Assembly (NCBI GenBank): GCA_946480925.1 | Contig: CAMLLU010000015.1 | Location: forward strand, 27,787 to 91,786 | DNA from: an uncultured Rivibacter sp. | Lineage (GTDB): Bacteria; Pseudomonadota; Gammaproteobacteria; Burkholderiales; Burkholderiaceae | DNA: 64,000 bases | Direction: 5' to 3' | In this document: piece by piece, positions 19,550 to 27,328 of the stretch | How positions within the stretch are numbered: the first letter of the stretch is position 1 | How the letters are laid out: each line of letters starts with the position of its first letter | Notes under the pieces: generated by a model | What the model saw: only the letters and a program-made list of their open reading frames with translations | Databases searched by the model: none | What the model was told of the DNA's origin: nothing | Position numbers and translations under genes: made by a program

Positions 19550-20440
19550 ATGAGCACACTTCCCCGCAAGGGCATCATCCTCGCCGGAGGTTCCGGCACA
19601 CGGCTGCACCCGGCCACGCTTTCCATCAGCAAGCAGCTGCTGCCGGTGTACGACAAGCCGATGGTCTACTACCCGCTCAGCACCCTGATGCTGGCGGGCA
19701 TTCGCGACATCCTCGTCATCAGCACACCGCAGGACACACCTCGCTTCGAAGCGCTGTTGGGCGATGGCAGCCGCTGGGGCATCAACCTCAGCTACTGCGT
19801 GCAACCAAGCCCAGACGGGTTGGCACAAGCGTTCATCCTGGGCCGGCAATTCGTGAACGGCCGCCCCAGCGCACTCGTGTTGGGAGACAACATCTTCTAT
19901 GGCCACGACTTCCAACGGCTGCTGAGCAACGCCACGGCCCGTGAACGGGGGGCCAGCGTGTTTGCCTACCATGTGCACGACCCGGAGCGCTATGGCGTGG
20001 TGGAGTTCGATGCCGAGCAACGGGCCCTCAGCATCGAAGAAAAGCCCAAGGCACCCAAGAGCAGCTATGCCGTCACGGGGCTTTATTTCTACGACGAGCA
20101 GGTGTGCGACATTGCCGCCGACATCGAGCCTTCGGCACGCGGTGAGCTTGAGATCACCGACGTGAATGCACGCTACCTCACGAAGGAGCAACTCAACGTC
20201 GAAATCATGGGCCGCGGCTACGCGTGGCTCGACACAGGCACACATGACAGCCTTCTCGAGGCCAGCCAGTTCATCGCAACGCTGGAAAAGCGCCAAGGAC
20301 TCAAGGTGGCCTGCCTGGAAGAGATTGCCTATCGCTCGAAGTGGATCACCGAGGAAGAGCTGGAGCGCCAGGCGCAGCCCATGCTCAAGAACGGCTACGG
20401 CCAATACCTGCTGAAGGTGCTGAAGGAAAAGGTGTTCTGA
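19550..20440 (+). CDS. rfbA: Glucose-1-phosphate thymidylyltransferase
   Basis: First step of dTDP-L-rhamnose synthesis, joining dTTP and glucose-1-phosphate. The ATG at 19550 has an AAGGAG sequence about 10 bases upstream and gives 296 residues. [18 protein letters not shown] is the nucleotidyltransferase signature, with [11 protein letters not shown] and [20 protein letters not shown] further on. It is separated from rfbB/rfbD by the two UDP-sugar genes and sits two bases before rfbC. Confidence 0.97.
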   Translation: MSTLPRKGIILAGGSGTRLHPATLSISKQLLPVYDKPMVYYPLSTLMLAGIRDILVISTPQDTPRFEALLGDGSRWGINLSYCVQPSPDGLAQAFILGRQFVNGRPSALVLGDNIFYGHDFQRLLSNATARERGASVFAYHVHDPERYGVVEFDAEQRALSIEEKPKAPKSSYAVTGLYFYDEQVCDIAADIEPSARGELEITDVNARYLTKEQLNVEIMGRGYAWLDTGTHDSLLEASQFIATLEKRQGLKVACLEEIAYRSKWITEEELERQAQPMLKNGYGQYLLKVLKEKVF

Positions 20441-20442
20441 AG

Positions 20443-20994
20443 ATGAAAGTGACCCGAACAGCGCTGCCTGAAGTGCTGGTGATCGAACCCAAGGTGTTCG
20501 GCGACGAGCGTGGCTTCTTCATGGAGAGCTTCAACCAGCGCGCCTTCAACGAAGCCGTGGGTTACGAAGTGAGCTTCGTGCAGGACAACCACTCGCGGTC
20601 CAGCAAGGGCGTGCTGCGCGGCCTGCACTACCAGCTGCCACCACATGCACAAGGCAAGCTCGTGCGCGTGGTGAGCGGCGCCGTGTTCGACGTGGCGGTG
20701 GACATGCGGCGCAGCAGCCCGAATTTCGGCAAGTGGGTGGGCGAAGAACTCAGCGCCACCAACCACAAGCAGCTGTGGATTCCGCCAGGCTTCGCGCACG
20801 GCTTTCTCGTATTGAGCGAAACGGCGGACTTTCTCTACAAGACAACCGACTACTACGCGCCGCAGGCCGAAGGCGCAGTACGCTGGAACGATGAACGCAT
20901 CGGCATCGCCTGGCCTCAGGTGAATGTCGAGTTGCAGCTCTCCACAAAAGATACCGCCGCACCAAACTTCGTTGGTGCCATCAGTTTCGACTGA
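20443..20994 (+). CDS. rfbC: dTDP-4-dehydrorhamnose 3,5-epimerase
   Basis: Third step of dTDP-L-rhamnose synthesis. The ATG at 20443 gives 183 residues. The cupin fold shows FGDERGFFMESFNQRAF, the catalytic His region VLRGLHYQLPPHAQGKLVRV, and WIPPGFAHGFLVLS. With rfbB, rfbD and rfbA it completes the pathway. A GC-rich stem (CCCGC at 21013-21017, GCGGG at 21025-21029) follows the gene but lacks a T-run. Confidence 0.97.
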   Translation: MKVTRTALPEVLVIEPKVFGDERGFFMESFNQRAFNEAVGYEVSFVQDNHSRSSKGVLRGLHYQLPPHAQGKLVRVVSGAVFDVAVDMRRSSPNFGKWVGEELSATNHKQLWIPPGFAHGFLVLSETADFLYKTTDYYAPQAEGAVRWNDERIGIAWPQVNVELQLSTKDTAAPNFVGAISFD

Positions 20995-21071
20995 CAGCGC
21001 CGGCTGTTGTGACCCGCCAAAAATGCGGGCTCATACGGCTGAGCCTCATCACAAAGCTCGTCTACACTCGC

Positions 21072-21090
21072 GCGTTCATGCGATGAACGC
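21072..21090. promoter_or_regulatory. Inverted repeat just upstream of the EPS-associated regulator gene
   Basis: GCGTTCAT (21072-21079), GCG, ATGAACGC (21083-21090) is a perfect 8-bp inverted repeat ending seven bases before the GTG start of the MarR-type gene. Position and symmetry suit an autoregulatory operator for a dimeric winged-helix protein; binding is inference. A TACACT at 21062-21067, just before it, could be a -10. Confidence 0.4.
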
Positions 21091-21096
21091 AGCCGT

Positions 21097-21489
21097 GTGA
21101 CGAGCATGCCCCTTCCTTCCCCCGCCATCTCAGAAGCCGACTCTGCTGCCACGCTCGAGACTCTGCGGCTGCTTGCCGTTCGGCCCGAACTCTCGCAGCG
21201 GCAGCTCTCCAAAGAGCTCGGTCTGAGCCTGGGCAAGACGCACTACGTGCTGCATGCCTTGCTCGACAAAGGGCTGGTGAAGATCCAGAACTTCAAGCGC
21301 AGCGACAACAAGCTGGCTTATGCCTATTTGCTCACGCCCAAGGGCGCCAAGGAAAAACTGCGATTGACACGCACATTTCTTGCGCACAAGGAGAGAGAGT
21401 TCGAGCTACTGAAAAACACCATCGCACGGTTGAAGCAGGAGGTCCTTTATATGGATCCCTCGACTTCAGCGACACGCGCATCGCGCTGA
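21097..21489 (+). CDS. MarR family EPS-associated transcriptional regulator
   Basis: Small DNA-binding protein of the type found inside exopolysaccharide loci. The 130 residues show a winged helix at about 25-85 (LSQRQLSKELGLSLGKTHYVLHALLDKGLVKIQNF) followed by AYAYLLTPKGAKEKLRLTRTFL and a coiled C-terminal helix (HKEREFELLKNTIARLKQEV). The start may be GTG 21097 or ATG 21106; I give the longer form. It stands between the sugar-nucleotide genes and the flippase gene, so it probably controls expression of this locus. Its own upstream region carries the inverted repeat at 21072-21090. Confidence 0.88.
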   Translation: MTSMPLPSPAISEADSAATLETLRLLAVRPELSQRQLSKELGLSLGKTHYVLHALLDKGLVKIQNFKRSDNKLAYAYLLTPKGAKEKLRLTRTFLAHKEREFELLKNTIARLKQEVLYMDPSTSATRASR

Positions 21490-21515
21490 CGTTGCTCACT
21501 CAAGGCTGAAGGCCC

Positions 21516-22964
21516 GTGCTCGGTCATACCGCCGCTTACTTTGTGATTCGCGCAGCTAACGGTGCAGTGGCATTCGCCTCACTATTTCTGTTGACTCGCC
21601 TGCTGCCGGCAGATCAGTACGGTGCATATGCCCTTGGCATCACGGGCATCAACGTACTCGCATCGGTAATGTTCCAGTGGCTGAACGTGGCTGTTGCACG
21701 ATTTCATGCGGCTGACGCACTTGGCACCGGTGTACTGCTTGCCGAGACCCGCTGGCTCTTCGTCCGCGTTGCGGGAGCCATGCTGGCAATAGCTGCAAGC
21801 TGTGCCATGACAGGAGCATTGCTCAACGGACCTCCTGCCATGGCTTTGATCATCTCCGTCGGCGCACTGGTGATGGGGTTGCACAACCTAAACCTACAGT
21901 TCGCCAACGCGCGAGGTGAGCCGCTACGCTACGGGCTGCTAACCGCTTCACGCGCAGTGTTCACGCTGGCTGCGGCTATAGCACTGATATACGCCGGTTT
22001 CGGCAGCTCGGGTGCAGTGGCCGGTGTGGCGATAGGAGGGCTCTTCTCGGCCATCTTGTTTGGCATTCGCAACAACAAGCACAAGGCTGCCCCCGATCCT
22101 GAACTGCGCCGGAAGCTGGTGGCTTATGGGGTACCGCTTTCGCTCACCTACGTCTTCGTGCTGGTGCTTGATGCCTCGGATCGATTCATGATCGGTCTGT
22201 GGCACGGGACCTCGGCTGTAGCCAGCTATGCAGCCGCCTTTGATCTTGCGCAGCAAACTATCGGCGCGATCCTCAACGTGTTTTTTCTGGCCGGCTACCC
22301 GCGCGTCACCGTTGCATGGGAAGCCGGGGGGGCCAATGCAGCACGCATCGCCTTGGCTCCGTTGAGTCGCGGCATGCTCTTGGCTGCCCCTGCAATAGTG
22401 GGCGTGTTCGTTGGAATGGCACCTGAGATCGCGCACGTGATGTTCGGCAGCGCGCTCCGCGATCAAGCAGGAAGCTTGATACCGTGGATCGCGCTTGCAG
22501 TCGGGATGAGCTGCGTGAGAGGCTTCCTGTTGGACATCGCGCTTCATCTGACAAAGGCTGCACGCACTCACGTGTTTATCACCGCCACCATGGCAACGTT
22601 GAATGTAGCGCTCAACTTCTTGCTCATCCCGCGCCTTGGAGCGGTGGGGGCAGCGATATCCGCAGCTGCCGCATTTTCACTTGGGACTTGTTTGAGTTGG
22701 TGGTTCGGACGCTCCGCCGACGTCTTTCCAGAGTTCGTATGTGAAGCGCTGAAGGCCGCAGCAGCACTTACGAGCATGGTGATCTGGCTGCGACTCTGTA
22801 CCCCCGAGAGCGCCGGTGCAGGGCTTGGTGACATTGCAAGCGCCCTGACGAAGCTCGGGAGCGGCGCGCTCTTGTTTGCCATCGTGGCACTCGCCACCAA
22901 CTTGTCCGGAACCCGGGGTTGGGTTGCCCACAAGCTCGCCGCTATCGGAGGGCGAGCCAAGTGA
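21516..22964 (+). CDS. wzx: Wzx-type oligosaccharide flippase
   Basis: Polytopic inner-membrane protein of the polysaccharide transporter/MATE-like superfamily; predicted to flip an undecaprenyl-linked repeat unit to the periplasm. The 482 residues begin at GTG 21516 and form about 12-14 membrane segments, with the N-terminal pattern FASLFLLTRLLPADQYGAYALG typical of this family. The stop overlaps the next gene as GTGA. Wzx sequences diverge widely, so the substrate cannot be predicted. Confidence 0.85.
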   Translation: MLGHTAAYFVIRAANGAVAFASLFLLTRLLPADQYGAYALGITGINVLASVMFQWLNVAVARFHAADALGTGVLLAETRWLFVRVAGAMLAIAASCAMTGALLNGPPAMALIISVGALVMGLHNLNLQFANARGEPLRYGLLTASRAVFTLAAAIALIYAGFGSSGAVAGVAIGGLFSAILFGIRNNKHKAAPDPELRRKLVAYGVPLSLTYVFVLVLDASDRFMIGLWHGTSAVASYAAAFDLAQQTIGAILNVFFLAGYPRVTVAWEAGGANAARIALAPLSRGMLLAAPAIVGVFVGMAPEIAHVMFGSALRDQAGSLIPWIALAVGMSCVRGFLLDIALHLTKAARTHVFITATMATLNVALNFLLIPRLGAVGAAISAAAAFSLGTCLSWWFGRSADVFPEFVCEALKAAAALTSMVIWLRLCTPESAGAGLGDIASALTKLGSGALLFAIVALATNLSGTRGWVAHKLAAIGGRAK

Positions 22965-24193
22965 ACCAGCAGACTGTGAGTGTGCGCAATGGTCAGTACC
23001 GATCCATCCTGATCGTTGCGGCCGGGTTGATCTCGATATTCTTCCCAAGCTCGCTAGGCGGAGTCATTGAGCCCAAGCTCATGCTCTTACTGTGTGCATT
23101 CGCTAGCGCCGCACTCGTCCTCACGTTTGTGCGTGGGCGATGGATCGTGCCGAACGCGATCGCCGGGCTTGCGGTTCTAGCGTTATTCGCACTCTTCACT
23201 GCAACATCGCCACTCCCTGATCTCGCAGCCGGAGGACTCCTTCCTTATCTGCTGCTGCTGACGGTACTGTTGGTTGACGTTCGCCACGTCGACCACACAA
23301 GTTGGGCAACAAGGGCTTTGCTAATCGTCAACGCATTCGTTCTATTCCTCGGCTTCGGCACGGTCGCTGGCAATGAGCTTGCCCTGCACGTCATTGAGTC
23401 GTACTACAAAGAGTTCGGCGAAGAATTGTTCGAAAGCATGATCATCTGGTATTCGAAGCCCGTCTCGGTCTTCGCATCACATTCGATTGCTGCACTCGCA
23501 TATTTCTCCCTACTTTGCCTCAACCTGAGAATTGCTAGGTCAGAAGAAGGGGTCGCATCAGCTCGCGCGCTATATCGAGTATCGGCGCTCGGGTACCTAG
23601 TGCTGATTCCCCTCCTCACCTCGAATACTGCGTTCGCCTTGTTCGTGCCGGCACTCGGGTTGTTCATTTCACATTTCCTCAGCTCACTAAAGACCATACA
23701 CCGAGCCGGTGCGCTAGCGGCAATACTTCTCGCGGCCATGATTGGTGCTGCTGCTGCGATTGACTCAGACGAGCTTCAGGCTCTCGGCGCGTCACTGGTT
23801 GCCATCGTTTCAAATGAGGGCGGTGGCTTTTTAGGTCGATACAGCTATGGCACTCGATTGCAGGGTACTTACGACTACCTGGTAGCTCACAACTTTTTGC
23901 CGATCGGCATCACTTACTCAACGAGTGTCGCTCTGGGTGACAATTTGATCGCCGAGTACATCCTGAAGATTTCTGTCGTCGGCTATGCGCTCATCTTGAT
24001 CATGTTGTGGGTGTGGTTGCGCCATAACCTGCCAGATCGCAGGAGTCGAATCATGTTTTTCTTGTTCTTCCTGACAGCGGATCTTGGCTACCCGCTTCTC
24101 ACGTATCACCGCGTTGCTGGTTTCTTGCCACTGTTCGCACTGCTTTGGGTCGGCGTCCGTCCTACTGCGACTATCAAGAGATACAGTGGTTGA
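22961..24193 (+). CDS. Probable O-antigen/EPS polymerase (Wzy-like membrane protein)
   Basis: A 410-residue integral membrane protein with about ten hydrophobic segments and a long periplasmic-type loop in its second half (residues about 265-330, including FLGRYSYGTRLQGTYDYLVAHNFLPIG), the layout expected of Wzy/ligase-type polymerases. I choose the GTG at 22961 because it overlaps the wzx stop (GTGA) and has GGAGGG about 10 bases upstream. Wzy proteins share little sequence, so the call rests on topology and position after wzx. The gene is noticeably less GC-rich than its neighbours, which is common for wzy. Confidence 0.65.
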   Translation: MNQQTVSVRNGQYRSILIVAAGLISIFFPSSLGGVIEPKLMLLLCAFASAALVLTFVRGRWIVPNAIAGLAVLALFALFTATSPLPDLAAGGLLPYLLLLTVLLVDVRHVDHTSWATRALLIVNAFVLFLGFGTVAGNELALHVIESYYKEFGEELFESMIIWYSKPVSVFASHSIAALAYFSLLCLNLRIARSEEGVASARALYRVSALGYLVLIPLLTSNTAFALFVPALGLFISHFLSSLKTIHRAGALAAILLAAMIGAAAAIDSDELQALGASLVAIVSNEGGGFLGRYSYGTRLQGTYDYLVAHNFLPIGITYSTSVALGDNLIAEYILKISVVGYALILIMLWVWLRHNLPDRRSRIMFFLFFLTADLGYPLLTYHRVAGFLPLFALLWVGVRPTATIKRYSG

Positions 24194-24269
24194 CTAAAAA
24201 GTCGATCGGAATAATGACATAGCCGTCATCGATGCACGGGCCACTCTCACTACCTAACAAGCACAGCAC

Positions 24270-25307
24270 GTGACATCCACCACCCTACCTAAGCAGCTTC
24301 AGATCGCCGCATTCACTGGATCGCCCACCATATCGAGCCGACGATTCAGAGTACTCCAGTACAAAGCAGATCTGGAACAACTTGGAATCCAAGTCGACGA
24401 GTTTATCTCCAGGTTTGGTAGCTGGCCTCCACAGAGCAATTGGAAGCGGCCATTCTGGCTTGCGGCCACATTAGCCGACCGTCTACCTGCCATCGCATTG
24501 TCACATCGTTACGACCTAACACTATTCCAGCGTGAATTGGTGTCAACGATGTTTACCCTCGAGAGATTTTCTAAGCGCCCCAGATTTCTAGATGTGGATG
24601 ACGCTGTCTGGCTTAACGGCAGGAGATCTGCGATTCATTTCCCATCCCTGGTAAAATCCTGCGATCGCATTCTGTGCGGAAATATTTATATATGTGAAAA
24701 TGTATCAAAATGGAATCGGAATGTCCGCCTTCTTCCAACAGCGGTGGATACCACACGGTTTCACCCGAAGCGCAGTGATTCAGCGAACAGGCTCATCATT
24801 GGTTGGTCAGGGCTCAATGCTGGAGCAAAATACCTTCTCAATATCGAAGACGCCTTGTATCAACTTCTAAGTCGGAGAAGGGATGCAGTACTTCGGGTAG
24901 TCTCAGATGCAAGGCCATCGTTCACAAAGCTCGAAGATTCTATGGTCGAGTTCGTCAGATGGTCGCCAAAGAATGAAGTTCAAACCATTCAGGAAATGTC
25001 CGTTGGCCTGATGCCGATAGATGACACACCGTGGTCGCGCGGCAAATGCAGTTACAAGATGCTCCTGTATATGGCATGCGGAATTCCTGTGGTAGTTTCC
25101 CCCTACGGCATGAACGATGAGGTCCTGTCCAAGGGGCGTGCTGGCTTAAGTGCGAAGAGCCATTCGGAGTGGATTGATTCAATCGACTGGTTGCTTGACA
25201 GCCCGGGCGACCGACTAAGCATGGGGATCACAGGCAGGAACATTGTCGAAACGGAGTACAGCCTGAACGTTCTGGCTCCACGCATGGCTTCATATCTAAG
25301 GGATTAA
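24270..25307 (+). CDS. Glycosyltransferase (GT4-like, GT-B fold)
   Basis: Probable cytoplasmic glycosyltransferase of repeat-unit assembly. The 345 residues begin at a GTG. The C-terminal half has the GT-B donor-binding pattern: IIGWSGLNAGAKYLLNIEDAL, then MPIDDTPWSRGKCSYKMLLYMACGIPVVVSPYG, equivalent to the E-x7-E region of family 4, with Cys/Lys variants. The N-terminal half (FTGSPTISSRRFRVLQYK) is divergent. The DNA is markedly AT-richer than the rhamnose genes, suggesting separate acquisition. Sugar and linkage are unknown. Confidence 0.72.
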   Translation: MTSTTLPKQLQIAAFTGSPTISSRRFRVLQYKADLEQLGIQVDEFISRFGSWPPQSNWKRPFWLAATLADRLPAIALSHRYDLTLFQRELVSTMFTLERFSKRPRFLDVDDAVWLNGRRSAIHFPSLVKSCDRILCGNIYICENVSKWNRNVRLLPTAVDTTRFHPKRSDSANRLIIGWSGLNAGAKYLLNIEDALYQLLSRRRDAVLRVVSDARPSFTKLEDSMVEFVRWSPKNEVQTIQEMSVGLMPIDDTPWSRGKCSYKMLLYMACGIPVVVSPYGMNDEVLSKGRAGLSAKSHSEWIDSIDWLLDSPGDRLSMGITGRNIVETEYSLNVLAPRMASYLRD

Positions 25308-25328
25308 TAATCAATCTAGGGATTAGCT

Positions 25329-26153
25329 ATGGAATCGAGTCCAAAAAATATCGACAAAGCAGGTGTTGCGCATTGGAACAGCACCGAACGAAACAAGAAA
25401 TTGTTCCGATCCTTCAATCCAGGAGCAGGCATCAGGGGCTTCGCTCAGCGACAACTGCATGAGCAGTTTGTCAACACCTTCGGCGGCTCTCAATCTGGCA
25501 AGCGAAGCCTTCTGGAGCTGGGCTGTGGAGGTTCCGCATTCCTTCCATATTTCGCTCACCAGTTCTCGTTCCACATACATGGAATCGATTATTCTGAACG
25601 AGGAGTCGAGCTCGCTCGTGAAATGTGTGAAGCGAACGAAATATCATCAAGCATAGTTTGCGCGAATTTCTTTGATGCTCCCAAAGACTTCATGAACCGA
25701 TTCGATGCCGTTGTTTCCTTCGGAGTCGTCGAGCACTTCACCAATACAGCCGACACCGTCACCACTTTTGCAAATTTTCTTCGACCTGGCGGCCTGATGT
25801 TCACACTTATCCCCAATATGCGGGGGTCGGTTGGATACTTTCAGCGAGTCCTGGAGCGATCTGTCTATGACGCGCACGTACCACTCACTCCGAACCAGTT
25901 GAGGGAGGCGCATGCAAATGCTGGGATGGACATCCTGCGAAGTGACTACTTCACATTCATGAACTTCGGCGTAATCAATCCTGGAATCAAGCCGAAAATT
26001 GGAAGAAGGTTGGTTTTCGAAGCGCTTAGAGGAATAACCTTGATATCCTGGATTGCTCAATCCACCTTCAAGCACTTTGCCCCCAATGAATTCACTTCTC
26101 CGTATGTTCTTTGCATCGCGAGAAAGCCGTACCAAGAAAGTGACGGATCTTGA
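25329..26153 (+). CDS. Class I SAM-dependent methyltransferase
   Basis: A 274-residue Rossmann methyltransferase. Motif I is LLELGCGGSAFLPYFAHQF (about residues 59-77), motif II IHGIDYSERGVELAREMC, and the motif IV region is FDAVVSFGVVEHFTNT. The C-terminal helix-rich part (YDAHVPLTPNQLREAHANAGM) resembles small-molecule or sugar methyltransferases. It lies between two glycosyltransferase genes and overlaps the next one (TTGA), so it probably O- or N-methylates a sugar of the repeat unit. The DNA is AT-rich like the gene before it. Confidence 0.8.
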   Translation: MESSPKNIDKAGVAHWNSTERNKKLFRSFNPGAGIRGFAQRQLHEQFVNTFGGSQSGKRSLLELGCGGSAFLPYFAHQFSFHIHGIDYSERGVELAREMCEANEISSSIVCANFFDAPKDFMNRFDAVVSFGVVEHFTNTADTVTTFANFLRPGGLMFTLIPNMRGSVGYFQRVLERSVYDAHVPLTPNQLREAHANAGMDILRSDYFTFMNFGVINPGIKPKIGRRLVFEALRGITLISWIAQSTFKHFAPNEFTSPYVLCIARKPYQESDGS

Positions 26154-27289
26154 GAACACCGCTTTCAGTAGTGCACGTCATTACTGACCTTGCGCAAGGT
26201 GGCGCCGAGGCGATGCTAGAGAAGCTCATCATCGCTGCTCGTGTTGAAGATCCATCCATCGCCCATGAGGTCATTTCCTTACTGTCGATGGGCGATGTCG
26301 GCCCGCGTCTCGTCGCGGCGGGAATTAAGGTGCGCGTCTTGGGGCTGCGTCGATCTCCTGCCGCGCTTCTGGACCTTGTGCGGCTGGTGCTCTGGTTGCG
26401 GAAAGCGGGGCCGCGCGCCGTCGTGCAGACATGGATGTATCACGGCGATCTCGTTGGCGGCTTGGCAGCGACTCTCGCGGGCCAGCGCAAGATCGTTTGG
26501 AATGTGCGCCAAACAGGACTCGACTTGCGTGACATCGGGCGCGCGACCCGTTTGGTGGTGCGTGCTTGTGGGCTTGTCTCGCGCTGGCTGCCGACCCGCA
26601 TCGTCGCAAACGCACAGGCAGCCGTCACGTCCCACGCAGCTGTTGGCTACGACACAAATCGGTTCGTTGTGATCCCCAATGGCTTCGACACGTCCACCTT
26701 CTCCCGAGATCTACAGAGTCGACATGCATTGCGCCAGGCATGGGGCATCGCCGAGCATGAACTGGCAATTGGCATGGTTGCGCGACTCGATCCACAGAAG
26801 GACCACGGCAACTTTGTTGCCACGGCGGCTATCGTTGCCAAGGAGTTGCCTTCCACTCGATTTGTTCTCGTGGGTCGCGGCGTAACCCAAAGTGCGCTCC
26901 TCTCCCGACAGATCTCAGAGGCGGGTTTGTTGCAGCGCTTCGTTCTGGAGGAGCAACACAGAGACGTTCCACGTGTCATGAATGCGCTCGACATCTTCTG
27001 CTTGTCGTCGCGCACTGAAGGGTTCCCAAACGTCCTCGGCGAGGCTATGGCGTGCGAAACGCCCTCCGTCACAACCGATGCTGGGGACGCTCGCAATTTG
27101 ATTGGCAACGACATGCTGGTGGCTCGTGTGGAGGATCCGTCAGAGCTAGCGCAATGCATCCTGCGTATAGGACGCCTGCCTGAGTCAAGACGTCGTGAAC
27201 TGGGACGGCAGCAGAGAGCCAGGGTCGTTGGCACATTCGGTATTGCGCGCATCTGGCGGCAATACCGCAGCCTCTATCTTCAGAGCTGA
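26150..27289 (+). CDS. Glycosyltransferase family 4
   Basis: GT-B transferase of 379 residues starting at TTG 26150, which overlaps the methyltransferase stop. The N-terminus VVHVITDLAQGGAEAMLEKLI is a typical GT4 acceptor-domain start. The donor domain shows IGMVARLDPQKDHGNFVATA and FCLSSRTEGFPNVLGEAMACETPSVTTDAGDARNLIG, the EGFPNVLGEAMA motif carrying the E-x7-E pair. Composition returns toward the high-GC background. Donor and acceptor are unknown. Confidence 0.88.
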   Translation: MRTPLSVVHVITDLAQGGAEAMLEKLIIAARVEDPSIAHEVISLLSMGDVGPRLVAAGIKVRVLGLRRSPAALLDLVRLVLWLRKAGPRAVVQTWMYHGDLVGGLAATLAGQRKIVWNVRQTGLDLRDIGRATRLVVRACGLVSRWLPTRIVANAQAAVTSHAAVGYDTNRFVVIPNGFDTSTFSRDLQSRHALRQAWGIAEHELAIGMVARLDPQKDHGNFVATAAIVAKELPSTRFVLVGRGVTQSALLSRQISEAGLLQRFVLEEQHRDVPRVMNALDIFCLSSRTEGFPNVLGEAMACETPSVTTDAGDARNLIGNDMLVARVEDPSELAQCILRIGRLPESRRRELGRQQRARVVGTFGIARIWRQYRSLYLQS

Positions 27290-27328
27290 TCACGGCCCCA
27301 GTGCAGAAATCACTACTAAGAGACACCC

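Noticed and set aside
17068..19656. An 862-codon open frame on the minus strand across the UDP-sugar dehydrogenase and epimerase genes
   Set aside because: It is antisense to two strongly supported enzymes, has no recognisable domain and is explained by high GC content, which removes stop codons.
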